From: Hadesarchaea archaeon | GTDB taxonomy: Archaea; Hadarchaeota; Hadarchaeia; Hadarchaeales; Hadarchaeaceae | Length of the DNA stretch: 17,870 nt | Assembly: GCA_030615805.1 (NCBI GenBank) | Contig: JAUWYN010000016.1 | Span: 1-17,870 of the forward strand | Reading direction: 5' to 3' | Shown: in pieces, positions 1 through 6,840 of the stretch | How positions within the stretch are numbered: position 1 is the first letter of the stretch | Layout of the letters: each line of letters opens with the position of its first letter | The notes under the pieces: generated by a model | Told to the model about the DNA's origin: nothing | Database searches by the model: none | Seen by the model: only the letters and a program-made list of their open reading frames with translations | Program-made: the position numbers and the translations under genes

Positions 1-1
1 T

Positions 2-685
2 TCGGGTGCTGCGAGCTATACCCTCCAGTACGCAACCGACAGCGGGTTCACACAAAACCTCACGACGGGCTCGAGCACCGCGTCGGATTACACTCCGACA
101 ACGACGCTGGCTGACGGGACGTGGTACTGGCGCGTGCAAACGGTTGATGCTGTGGGCAACACGGGCAGCTGGTCGAGCACTTGGTCCTTCACCATCGACA
201 CCGCAACACCAACCGTGACGATATCTCCCTCCCTCGGGGCTACGCCAACGGCTACTGGCTGGACTTTGAACACCGTAAACACCAGCATCGAAATCAGCGG
301 CTCGGTTACAGACGCGACTGGTCTGACAGTCAAGATAGATGGTGAAGTGGTAACCGTCGTCAATCGCAGCTTCCGCAAAACTGTAAACTTGGTAGAAGGT
401 GTGAACACATTCACCATAGCCGTAACCGATGCTGCGGGCAACACCACGACGCGAACGTTGGGGGTCATCCGAGGCGGAGTTGCGCCACCTCCTGCTGCGG
501 AGCCCGCAATCTCGTCTGAGCAAGCCTTGTTCATAGCTGCGCTTGCCGTGTTAGCTATTGTTGTAATGGTTTTTGTGAAGACGGTTCTTGTTAAGAAACC
601 TGCGGAACCGTCGCAAGTTCCTGCCCCCCCGTTGGAATTTGAGCGTGGAGTCCGCGGGCTTTTCCATCTACAAAAACCGATTTAA
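2..685 (+). CDS. Surface protein, C-terminal part (5' end outside window)
   Basis: The frame is open from base 2 and ends at a TAA at 683-685, giving 227 residues of a longer protein. The first ~70 residues read as a fibronectin/Ig-like beta domain (a DGTWYWRVQTVD-type strand, then aromatic- and Ser/Thr-rich segments). A second Ig-like unit follows, with the GVNTFTIAVTDAAGNTTTR pattern common in archaeal and bacterial extracellular proteins. Near the C-terminus, after a Pro/Ala-rich spacer, is one hydrophobic helix (ALFIAALAVLAIVVMVFVKT) followed by Lys residues and a short cytosolic tail. The topology is therefore an outside beta-domain stalk with a C-terminal membrane anchor. High Thr/Ser content fits an exposed, probably glycosylated protein. 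No catalytic motif is seen. Its role (adhesin, S-layer-associated or binding protein) cannot be decided from this fragment. Confidence 0.75.
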   Translation, partial: SGAASYTLQYATDSGFTQNLTTGSSTASDYTPTTTLADGTWYWRVQTVDAVGNTGSWSSTWSFTIDTATPTVTISPSLGATPTATGWTLNTVNTSIEISGSVTDATGLTVKIDGEVVTVVNRSFRKTVNLVEGVNTFTIAVTDAAGNTTTRTLGVIRGGVAPPPAAEPAISSEQALFIAALAVLAIVVMVFVKTVLVKKPAEPSQVPAPPLEFERGVRGLFHLQKPI

Positions 686-714
686 CCAAGGCGCCCGAAA
701 TCACTTGCGGCAAT

Positions 715-768
715 CCGCGAGTCGCCTCTCTACACCTCGGTCAACTGTTGTAGAGCCTTGATTCGCGG
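715..768. other. Nested inverted repeat, possible terminator or 3' RNA structure
   Basis: An outer arm CCGCGA (715-720) pairs with TCGCGG (763-768), and an inner arm CTCTACA (728-734) pairs with TGTAGAG (749-755). The two arms are separated by 7 bases on each side, so the structure has a symmetric internal loop. It starts 30 bases after the stop of the surface-protein gene, and a T-rich stretch (TTTTCTTTT) follows near 827. A terminator or 3' stabilising structure is the simplest reading. Confidence 0.4.
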
Positions 769-884
769 GCCGCGCGTGGCTGGGTTGAGCTCAAATTTTG
801 ATGCCTTGGTTGGGGTTACGTGTTTTCTTTTGAAATTCCTCAAGTAGCTTTCGCGTAATCGGACCTGGAATAAGTCTGGTGTGG

Positions 885-1067
885 ATGACGAACAATACTC
901 AAATTGGGGTCGTAATAGGTGGCATAATAAGCGCTATGTTCGCTATTTTTATTGGCATATATCTACTGATTGAGGTTCCCGAGGAATCTAGCATTGGTTG
1001 GGCGGCTATACTGTTAGGGCTATTTGTCTTGTTTGGCATATTAGCTAAGATGATGCGCCAAGGCTAA
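885..1067 (+). CDS. Small two-helix membrane protein
   Basis: A 60-residue protein begins MTNNTQIGVVIGG. Two hydrophobic helices are visible, at about residues 8-28 and 37-55, joined by an acidic loop (EVPEESS), with a basic end (KMMRQG). An in-frame GTG lies two codons upstream at 879. I prefer the ATG at 885 because it begins with polar residues directly before the first helix, but there is no clear ribosome site to decide. The gene stands alone, flanked by a dyad upstream and a triple short repeat downstream. No family is recognised. A small hydrophobic reading frame can arise by chance, so this call is moderate. The clean two-helix hairpin ending in basic residues argues for a real gene. 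Confidence 0.5.
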   Translation: MTNNTQIGVVIGGIISAMFAIFIGIYLLIEVPEESSIGWAAILLGLFVLFGILAKMMRQG

Positions 1068-1074
1068 CAAACCG

Positions 1075-1124
1075 ACTTTTTAAACAAATGGGGGACTTTT
1101 TAAACAGAGGGCACTTTTTAAACA
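1075..1124 (+). repeat. Three copies of ACTTTTTAAACA
   Basis: The 12-mer occurs at 1075-1086, 1095-1106 and 1113-1124, separated by G-rich 6-8 base spacers. It lies between the convergent 60-aa gene and the RAM-domain gene. The repeated T5 runs could act as tandem oligo-T terminators, which archaea use. The motif also resembles an archaeal TATA box, so a regulatory role is possible. Confidence 0.6.
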
Positions 1125-1191
1125 AAGCCGAAGGAGGGTTCTGTTAACTTATCGAGACTGAATATTACGACCGCAAACTCTCGCATCATAA

Positions 1192-1419
1192 CTAGAACAC
1201 GATCAGCGTCATGGTAGCCATGACGCCAGGTATAACTCGGATCTCTCCGAATACAATCTTGGAGAGCCTTTCAAGCGAATCGGCCTCAACTCGGGTAACT
1301 ATGTCATACTCCCCCGCGACGCTGTCAGCCAGTTTGACCTCATCAATTGCTTTAACCTTTTGAAGAACCTCCATGGTCTTCCCCGGCGCGGCGGATATCA
1401 AGCAATAAGCCTTTACCAT
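1192..1419 (-). CDS. Stand-alone Lrp/AsnC effector-binding (RAM) domain protein
   Basis: The 75-residue protein starts MVKAYCLISAAPGKTMEVLQ and contains the order typical of the Lrp/AsnC C-terminal ligand domain (RAM): a first beta strand, a helix, then VAGEYDIVTRVEADSLERL and a final strand-rich segment with the IPGVMATMTLIVF ending. There is no helix-turn-helix, so it cannot bind DNA alone by the usual Lrp route. Such small proteins form dimers or higher oligomers that bind amino acids and may modulate full-length Lrp partners (family knowledge). The start is set by an AGGAGGTG ribosome site at 1425-1432, five bases before the ATG. A longer frame to 1449 would place this ribosome site inside the gene. 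A minus-strand TATA-like box lies at 1448-1458. Confidence 0.85.
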   Translation of the reverse strand: MVKAYCLISAAPGKTMEVLQKVKAIDEVKLADSVAGEYDIVTRVEADSLERLSKIVFGEIRVIPGVMATMTLIVF

Positions 1420-1447
1420 TTGCACACCTCCTGCACTTAGATCAAAC

Positions 1448-1458
1448 ATATATAAAAA
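1448..1458 (-). promoter_or_regulatory. TATA-like box of the RAM-domain gene
   Basis: On the minus strand this reads TTTTTATATAT, about 34 bases before the ATG of the RAM-domain gene. The surrounding 1450-1580 is AT-rich. If transcription starts ~25 bases downstream, the leader is very short and begins at or near the ribosome site. Confidence 0.45.
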
Positions 1459-1581
1459 AGATTTGAACGAGTGTTTCTTTTAACTCTATTAAAGATTTAG
1501 TCTTCTTTTTACTTTCAGCTTCTACGGACCTATCGACCAACATTCCCAAACTCTACAACTGCAATAAGTTTCTTTAACTTT

Positions 1582-1626
1582 GGCGGCGGGAAGTCCCATT
1601 CCTTCAGGGAGGGGATGAAAGCCGCC
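1582..1626 (+). mobile_element. Solo right-end hairpin of a lost tnpB (IS200/IS605-type) element
   Basis: An inner stem TCCCATTCC (1594-1602) with loop TTCA pairs with GGGAGGGGA (1607-1615), one mismatch. An outer stem GGCGGC (1582-1587) pairs with GCCGCC (1621-1626). The sequence matches the layout of the intact tnpB right end at 15181-15205: both have GGAAG, then a C-rich arm, a TTCA/TTTA loop and a G-rich arm. Read in frame from 1589 it gives G-S-P-I-P-S-G-R-G-stop, like the G-S-P-A-L-stop end of the intact tnpB at 15181-15198. There is no tnpB body upstream, so this is inferred to be the remnant of a deleted copy. Confidence 0.5.
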
Positions 1627-1630
1627 CAAT

Positions 1631-1645
1631 ACTTTCGGTAACCTC
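1631..1645 (+). other. Possible attachment-site repeat, left copy
   Basis: ACTTTCGGTAACCTC here and ACTTTCGGTGACCTC at 13950-13964 match at 14 of 15 bases, and both are followed within 20 bases by ATGGGT. This copy lies 13 bases before the integrase gene, the usual place for an att site. A 15-base near-match can arise by chance in a window this size, so the call rests on position. A shared insertion-sequence end is the alternative. Confidence 0.35.
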
Positions 1646-1658
1646 ATGGGTATAAGTA

Positions 1659-2579
1659 ATGGATCGCGAGAGGGCCTGGGAAAGGTTCAGGGAGGTGAAG
1701 TCAAAAGCAGGTAGGTCGGTAGGTTCCACCCTGGGCGGTTACTGGGACGCCCTGGGCCAGCTGTTCCGTGCATATCCCGATCTGAAAAACCTTGAGGATT
1801 TTACGGCGGAGAAAATCGAGCGGTGGCTTTTGAATCTGCCTGTGTCCCAGCGCTCGAAAGCCATCCGCCGGAAACAAATCAACGTATTTTTCAACTGGTG
1901 CTCGAAGCGGGGATTGATCGGGGAAAATCCGGTTGAAAGGGTCGAGACGATCACGGCCCCCAAGGCTGAAAGGGAAGCTTTCACCCCGAGGGAAATCGAA
2001 AGGTTGAAGCAACTGGCCGATGGGGACCTGAGGGTGGCGATCGAGTACCTGTTGCACGGGTTTAGGCCCGCGGAATTTTGCTCGCTCAAACCGGAGAACA
2101 TCGACCTGGAGGCGGGGGCAATCAGGGTATTCAGGCGAAAGACGCGCGAATTTCAAACCATCGAGCTTTTCGATGGACTCAAAGAGATGATTGAAAACGT
2201 GAAAAACTTTGGGCTCGATGCGTATGCAAATCCCGATGATGAAAAAGAAGCCAGGCGAAAACAGTGGGCTCTCTTCAAAGATTTTAAAGCCCTATGCAAA
2301 AAGTCGGGGGTTCCAAATGAAAAGGCGATCCTTTACACACTCAGACACACGGCGGCCACAAAATTAGCCGCTGAATGGCAGGACCCATTTAGATTGATGA
2401 GCCAGATGGGTTGGACAAACATCAGGCAAGCTGAAACCTACGTCCACGGGTCTCAACGAACGATTTGGGCAAAGGTCGTTTCGAAATCCGACGCGATCGC
2501 CGAGATGAATGCCAAGATCGATAAAATCTTGGCGTGGGTCGAGAAATTTGAAGAAATCAAATCTTTCGCAAAAACATGA
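1659..2579 (+). CDS. Tyrosine recombinase / integrase
   Basis: A 306-residue phage-integrase-family protein that would cut and rejoin DNA at att sites. Residues ~20-95 form the SAM-like core-binding domain (GGYWDALGQLF, then QINVFFNWCSKRGLIGENPVE). Residues ~105-275 are the catalytic domain. Visible catalytic positions are R136 (HGFRPAEFCSL), K161 in the beta hairpin, R229 in YTLRHTAATKLA with Y226 where many members have His, W252 in QMGWTNIRQAETYVH, and the nucleophile Y261. The gene is full length and uninterrupted, with a short coiled tail (AKIDKILAWVEKFEEIKSF). No Shine-Dalgarno precedes the ATG, so translation may be leaderless. It sits between a solo tnpB end and the Druantia operon in the same orientation. 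It most likely mobilises that operon, though a role as a host Xer-like resolvase is not excluded. Confidence 0.9.
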   Translation: MDRERAWERFREVKSKAGRSVGSTLGGYWDALGQLFRAYPDLKNLEDFTAEKIERWLLNLPVSQRSKAIRRKQINVFFNWCSKRGLIGENPVERVETITAPKAEREAFTPREIERLKQLADGDLRVAIEYLLHGFRPAEFCSLKPENIDLEAGAIRVFRRKTREFQTIELFDGLKEMIENVKNFGLDAYANPDDEKEARRKQWALFKDFKALCKKSGVPNEKAILYTLRHTAATKLAAEWQDPFRLMSQMGWTNIRQAETYVHGSQRTIWAKVVSKSDAIAEMNAKIDKILAWVEKFEEIKSFAKT

Positions 2580-2595
2580 AAAGAGTAAAGAAAGG

Positions 2596-2606
2596 TTAAA
2601 ATTTAA
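2596..2606 (+). promoter_or_regulatory. TATA-like box of the Druantia operon
   Basis: TTAAAATTTAA, preceded by a purine stretch (GAAAGG) that could be the BRE, lies 70 bases before the druA start and just after the integrase stop. A start ~25 bases downstream would give a ~40-base leader containing the GGGGGAG ribosome site at 2653-2659. No other promoter-like site is seen before any of the five genes. Confidence 0.4.
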
Positions 2607-2665
2607 CTTCTAGTGTCAGCTAATACAATGGTAGCAGCCTTCACAGATTTAAGGGGGAGATGTTT

Positions 2666-3979
2666 ATGGGGCGAGCCATGAATCCTGTGGTCATCAAAGC
2701 GGGGCAGCGAGTTCGTCGCGATCTTCGTAGGCACCTCCGCAACCTCGGGTTCAAAACAACTGCTAATGGCATCCGAAATTCTTCAGTTAGTTCTAAGGAG
2801 GGTATTCGCCTCCTCCACAGGAAACAACGAATCCAGAAACTGAGAGATGCTAGATCCTTCGTGAAGCGCGTTTCACCTGAATTGCTTAAGTACTTCGCAT
2901 CTGGACACGAAGTCTCTCCCGCCAAAATCGCCCCAAGACTCCATCTAATTGATCCTGACACGTGGGAGTCAGATTTGTTTCGACTCGCAAGTCTCACGTG
3001 GAGCGTACCTGTATCACAAGGGTATGGTAGAAGAATGAGATTTTTGGTTTGGGATGAATATAATTGCAAGCTCATCGGAATCTTTGCCTTAGGGAGTCCC
3101 GTGTTCAACCTCAAGGTGAGAGACGAGAGAATCGGATGGAAAGCAAAACAGCGGGAAGAGCAACTCGTAAACGTCATGGACGCGCATGTCTTAGGCGCAC
3201 TTCCTCCTTACAATACACTTCTAGGTGGCAAGATGGTAGCATGCCTCATTAGGAGTCGAGAGGTAAGGGACGCATTTACCAAGAAGTATAAAAACTACAA
3301 AGGTATCATCTCGGGTAAACGAAAGTCCGCATCGTTGGTACTGGTTACAACTTCTTCTGCTTTAGGACCGTCAGCGGTGTATGACCGGTTAAGGCTGAAC
3401 GGACAATGGTACTATGAGTCGATTGGTTTCACTTCAGGTTGGGGGCACTTCCATGTGCCAGACAAGCTCTTTGAGCAAATGAGGCAATACCTAGCGCTGC
3501 GGCGGCATCGATACAGTAAGAATCATCAATATGGCAGCGGGCCAAATTGGCGATTGCGGACCATCAAGACTACTCTCCAGATGATTGGGTTGAGCCCTAA
3601 TCTTTTGAGGCATGGAATCAACCGGGAAGTTTTCGTATGTAAATTAGCATCGAATGCGGAAAGGTTCCTTCGCGGTGAAGTAAACCGTCCTTATTACAAA
3701 AATCTGCTCTCAGTTCGAGAGATTGGAGAACTCACATTGGAGCGGTGGGTCATTCCTCGGGCGGAAAGGAGACCGGATTTTGTACAATGGAAACGTGAAA
3801 ACATGCTTGTACTCCTAGACCCGCACCGCGTTAATAGTGAACCTAGTAACATGAAATTAAACAGCGGATCCAACAATCGACTAGTCATGAAGAGATCTTT
3901 CACTGATTTTGAACAAATATCATCGAACCGCCACAAACACGGGGGAGTTCAGATGGGGGAGAAAAATGGAGGAGATTAG
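2666..3979 (+). CDS. druA: DruA, DUF4338 protein of a Druantia type I-like defence system
   Basis: A 437-residue protein with the conserved DUF4338 series that marks DruA: RRMRFLVWD (about 122-130), LIGIFALGSPVFNLKVRD, then IGWKAKQREEQLVNVMDAHVLGALPPYN, LGGKMVA (about 186-192), IISGKRKSASLVLVTTSSALG, YYESIGFTSGWGHFH (ending about 263), and NREVFVCKLASNAERFLRG. DruA is an essential component of Druantia type I anti-phage defence; its biochemical activity is not firmly established. The N-terminus is basic (RRDLRRHLRNLG), which suits nucleic-acid contact. The start at 2666 is preferred over 2660 because GGGGGAG at 2653-2659 gives a 6-base spacing, while the ATG at 2660 directly abuts it. Its 3' end overlaps the next gene by 14 bases. 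The last ~45 residues are polar and low-complexity. Confidence 0.9.
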   Translation: MGRAMNPVVIKAGQRVRRDLRRHLRNLGFKTTANGIRNSSVSSKEGIRLLHRKQRIQKLRDARSFVKRVSPELLKYFASGHEVSPAKIAPRLHLIDPDTWESDLFRLASLTWSVPVSQGYGRRMRFLVWDEYNCKLIGIFALGSPVFNLKVRDERIGWKAKQREEQLVNVMDAHVLGALPPYNTLLGGKMVACLIRSREVRDAFTKKYKNYKGIISGKRKSASLVLVTTSSALGPSAVYDRLRLNGQWYYESIGFTSGWGHFHVPDKLFEQMRQYLALRRHRYSKNHQYGSGPNWRLRTIKTTLQMIGLSPNLLRHGINREVFVCKLASNAERFLRGEVNRPYYKNLLSVREIGELTLERWVIPRAERRPDFVQWKRENMLVLLDPHRVNSEPSNMKLNSGSNNRLVMKRSFTDFEQISSNRHKHGGVQMGEKNGGD

Positions 3980-5756
3980 TACACGCACTATTCCATACGG
4001 CATCAATCGTGGAACAAGACCAAACGAGAAACACACCATAGAAAACGTCATTAAAGGAGATGTATACACTTGCCCTCAGTGTGGTAACCGCCTCGATCCA
4101 AGAATAAGATATATTCGACGTTATTTCGCCCACTGGTGGGGCACGTCACATGTTAAGGGCAGCTGTATCTATGGTTCTGCGGAAGAACAACAAGAATCGA
4201 TTAGATTATGTGAGCACGCAATAGATAGTAACAGGTTTCGCATCAGACTTTTTATTACAAAGCGGCCACATTCCTCCGAATTGGTTCTTTACGGTTCCAT
4301 ACCAACTCTCAACTTGGAGGATCTAAAGCTAGTAAAACAAGACTCGCAGCCTATCAGGATTGAATCGGTTGGGACTTGTAGCCAAGTCAGTAAAAACGAT
4401 TTACTTCCTTGTAGTGAAGGAGCGATGATCGAACTTGACCCATCTGCACAATCTTATACAATCAATATTTCGCCCCCCATATCAATTGCTGGCCGCTGGT
4501 GGGCAGACGGGTTAAAACCAAATGATTTTTTCATCGGGGACGAGTTACGTGGAGAGTTTTTCAAGGATCCACATTATCTTACATCGGATGAATCAGTTTA
4601 CATCATTTCACCAACATTCATTACTGATTTACCAAATGAAGCTGATAAGCTTCGGTTAGGGTCATTTGAGGTCGTTAGACTAGATGTGAATCGTGATGTT
4701 TTACAAGTGTTGAAGTTGTCTGGGCACGAGTTATTTTTAGACGACAATCCAATACGAGTCGATGTCATCCGTCCATTCACAGCAAACCCGCGCACGCAAA
4801 TGTTTGGGTATGTACATGGCCCACCTGGCTCCGAAGCCTTAGTTGCAATAACCCCTCCCCCAAACCTTGACCCAGAATTTAAGCTTATACCTCTTCCTTC
4901 TTTCAAAGGGGAAGACGTTACTTTGCCACCTGCTGGGGTTGGTACCCCTCGGTTCTTCCGCATATCTTTGGACAAAATGCAGTCAAAGCGATTACTCATA
5001 TATTTACCTGGAAAAAAACATCGCAATACCTTGCTAGATTTCTCTCTTATTCCTCCCCCTGAGGCGCGTAGACCTTCCCGCCTCGCAGGAGTTGCTGAGT
5101 CAGAAACCGAACCTCTTGCCCTCACCACTGAGGCAGAACCCGAACCGTTCTCATCATTCGAATTTGGCGTCGAAGCTCGGGTAGGCGGGACTATTCAGAA
5201 AGCTTTAGCGATGTTCTCTCAGCGGCTAGAACTTCATCCAATCACGGCAGATTCAAAAGAGACAGTCTTACCCAAACTCAGACTGCTGTGTCGGAGACGG
5301 TACAAAGTAAAATTGGAAGCCGAGCATCCAGGCCCCGACTGCAGACCCGTATGGGTAAATGAGGGAGAGACTGATGCTAATGGATTTCCGCGTCTAGCCA
5401 GCAGCACTATACAGTCTGGAGCGAAAACATTGAGAGTCCACTTTGCAAGCCTTGGCACGGTTGAGATTTGCTGTAACTACTTCTATCAGCAGGTGCTCGA
5501 TGAACAGGTCATGAAAGCGTCTAAGGATTATTTAGATAGGCTCGACCAACTGCCGAGATCTGTATACCGGTCATTCGTCAAGAAATGCATCAAATCAAGT
5601 GGGATGATTGATTGTTCGGAGTCGGAGATTGATAAGTGGAAACCCATAATCCGTAAGAAAGTAAAGAGGCTCCGGAAACAACGTCGGAGGCAACGAAAGT
5701 TAAGAAACAAAAGTTCTGGAGATAATAAGCTTACTGGGGGGCCCTCGGATGAATAA
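3966..5756 (+). CDS. Druantia-operon protein with CoiA-like N-terminal zinc motif (DruB/DruC position)
   Basis: A 596-residue protein. Near the N-terminus, C36-x2-C39 is followed by RYIRRYFAHWW with H56, then H62 and C67. This resembles the zinc-binding N-terminal segment of CoiA-like competence proteins (C-P-x-C-G ... H-F-A-H). No CoiA nuclease motif can be seen after it. The middle (about 80-330) is strand-rich and polar with repeated hydrophobic-polar alternation. About 380-410 is a Pro/Glu linker. The last ~35 residues are very basic (IRKKVKRLRKQRRRQRKLR), which suggests RNA or DNA binding. The start at 3966 follows GGGGGAG at 3955-3961. A TTG at 3909 in the same frame is less likely. By position it corresponds to DruB or DruC of the known type I operon, but I cannot assign either from sequence. 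Confidence 0.75.
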   Translation: MEEISTRTIPYGINRGTRPNEKHTIENVIKGDVYTCPQCGNRLDPRIRYIRRYFAHWWGTSHVKGSCIYGSAEEQQESIRLCEHAIDSNRFRIRLFITKRPHSSELVLYGSIPTLNLEDLKLVKQDSQPIRIESVGTCSQVSKNDLLPCSEGAMIELDPSAQSYTINISPPISIAGRWWADGLKPNDFFIGDELRGEFFKDPHYLTSDESVYIISPTFITDLPNEADKLRLGSFEVVRLDVNRDVLQVLKLSGHELFLDDNPIRVDVIRPFTANPRTQMFGYVHGPPGSEALVAITPPPNLDPEFKLIPLPSFKGEDVTLPPAGVGTPRFFRISLDKMQSKRLLIYLPGKKHRNTLLDFSLIPPPEARRPSRLAGVAESETEPLALTTEAEPEPFSSFEFGVEARVGGTIQKALAMFSQRLELHPITADSKETVLPKLRLLCRRRYKVKLEAEHPGPDCRPVWVNEGETDANGFPRLASSTIQSGAKTLRVHFASLGTVEICCNYFYQQVLDEQVMKASKDYLDRLDQLPRSVYRSFVKKCIKSSGMIDCSESEIDKWKPIIRKKVKRLRKQRRRQRKLRNKSSGDNKLTGGPSDE

Positions 5757-6840
5757 CTGGGAGAGACTAGGCATTGCGCCCGCCGATCCGCCCAACCTCG
5801 CTGAGCTTTTGTCTGAAGCAACTGGGATTGGTGTGGCGGAATCTCTAAGAAACGAGATAGAAATAAAAGATGCTTTATTGGCCGAATGTATTCGGATTGC
5901 TCTTTACTCCGCATCTGTTGAAGGGATGGCCTCGGTGTTTCACCGGCGTTTAAGGTCTTGGGTATCACGAAAACTCAAGAGCGTTCTGCCTGAGCTTTTC
6001 TTGCCTGAAAGTTCAGATTATAGAGACACTATAGAGAAACTTGAGTTTCTTGGTGACCTAATCGAACTTGCTGATGGATACCTGATGCCAGGGCATCCTC
6101 GTTGCGTTCAGGCCGGACCCGGCTCATACCTACTTGTTTCAGGGCATCCTACTCGTGCATTTCAAACTCTTAGTAGCAAAATTACAATAACTAGATTTGG
6201 ACGTAGGATAGAAAACTCTAGTGATGAGGAGCTAGCTCATCTGGGAATAGGACTTCAACAAATTGATTCTTACCTCGAAATCCCTGATGCGAAAACTCCC
6301 CAAGAGGTGGTCTCGCACATTCTCTCAACAAGCCACCAGCAAGTGCCAGTAAGTTCCACATGGGAGGTATACCGAGACAAGCAGGGGGGCTACGAGTTTT
6401 ATTGGACCACCTATGACGTGCGCAGAACTGGTCTAGGCATGGTAGTGGATCATGAGGGCATGAAACTCAGTCTGTTGCGTGAACCGATTGGGCAAAACTA
6501 TTGGTACTATTGGTTGCAGGTAGTTTCTGGATCCGATAAGTGGTTTCACAGGGTAGCTTCAAAAGATTGGAAGTGGGTTTGCTTAGCACTTGACCGCCTA
6601 TCTGGACGACCTCGAGAGGCTATTATTGTGGTTAGTGAATCGGGCTCCGCATTCAGACTTCTAATAGGCTTCTCTCCGTTCAAGGCACTTTTCAGGTGGC
6701 TTCTTGCGGTTGGTCGATTCATAGGGCGGAAATCTGGCCGGGAAGAATGGGAACTCCCCGTATCTGGGCTTGAACAAACCCGAAAGCTTCTTGAGAGTTC
6801 AGGGGTTAGCGTACGTCTGGTAGAGGGTGGTGTGGTTTGA
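5749..6840 (+). CDS. Druantia-operon protein of unknown function (DruC/DruD position)
   Basis: A 363-residue soluble protein that I do not recognise as a named family. It starts with an acidic helical region (about 1-110) in which SVEGMASVFHRRLRSWVSRKL resembles a basic amphipathic helix. Next comes a conserved-looking segment ADGYLMPGHPRCVQAGPGSYLLVSGHPTRAF at about 107-137. About 200-290 is aromatic-rich (WEVYRDKQGGYEFYWTTYD, then NYWYYWLQV), and about 310-335 is hydrophobic and basic (FKALFRWLLAVGRFIGRKSG). The ATG overlaps the previous gene by 8 bases, and the stop TGA shares 4 bases with the TTG start of druE, so translation is probably coupled. Size and place directly before druE suggest it fills the DruD role. 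This is inference from order, not from motifs. Confidence 0.7.
   Translation: MNNWERLGIAPADPPNLAELLSEATGIGVAESLRNEIEIKDALLAECIRIALYSASVEGMASVFHRRLRSWVSRKLKSVLPELFLPESSDYRDTIEKLEFLGDLIELADGYLMPGHPRCVQAGPGSYLLVSGHPTRAFQTLSSKITITRFGRRIENSSDEELAHLGIGLQQIDSYLEIPDAKTPQEVVSHILSTSHQQVPVSSTWEVYRDKQGGYEFYWTTYDVRRTGLGMVVDHEGMKLSLLREPIGQNYWYYWLQVVSGSDKWFHRVASKDWKWVCLALDRLSGRPREAIIVVSESGSAFRLLIGFSPFKALFRWLLAVGRFIGRKSGREEWELPVSGLEQTRKLLESSGVSVRLVEGGVV

Noticed and set aside
2615..2657. A tRNA-like D-arm (GCTA, then AATGG, then TAGC) followed by a weak anticodon-like stem, just after the integrase gene
   Set aside because: There is no T-arm and no matching acceptor stem, the anticodon stem has a mismatch and no T at position 33, and the stretch is better read as the druA leader with its ribosome site.
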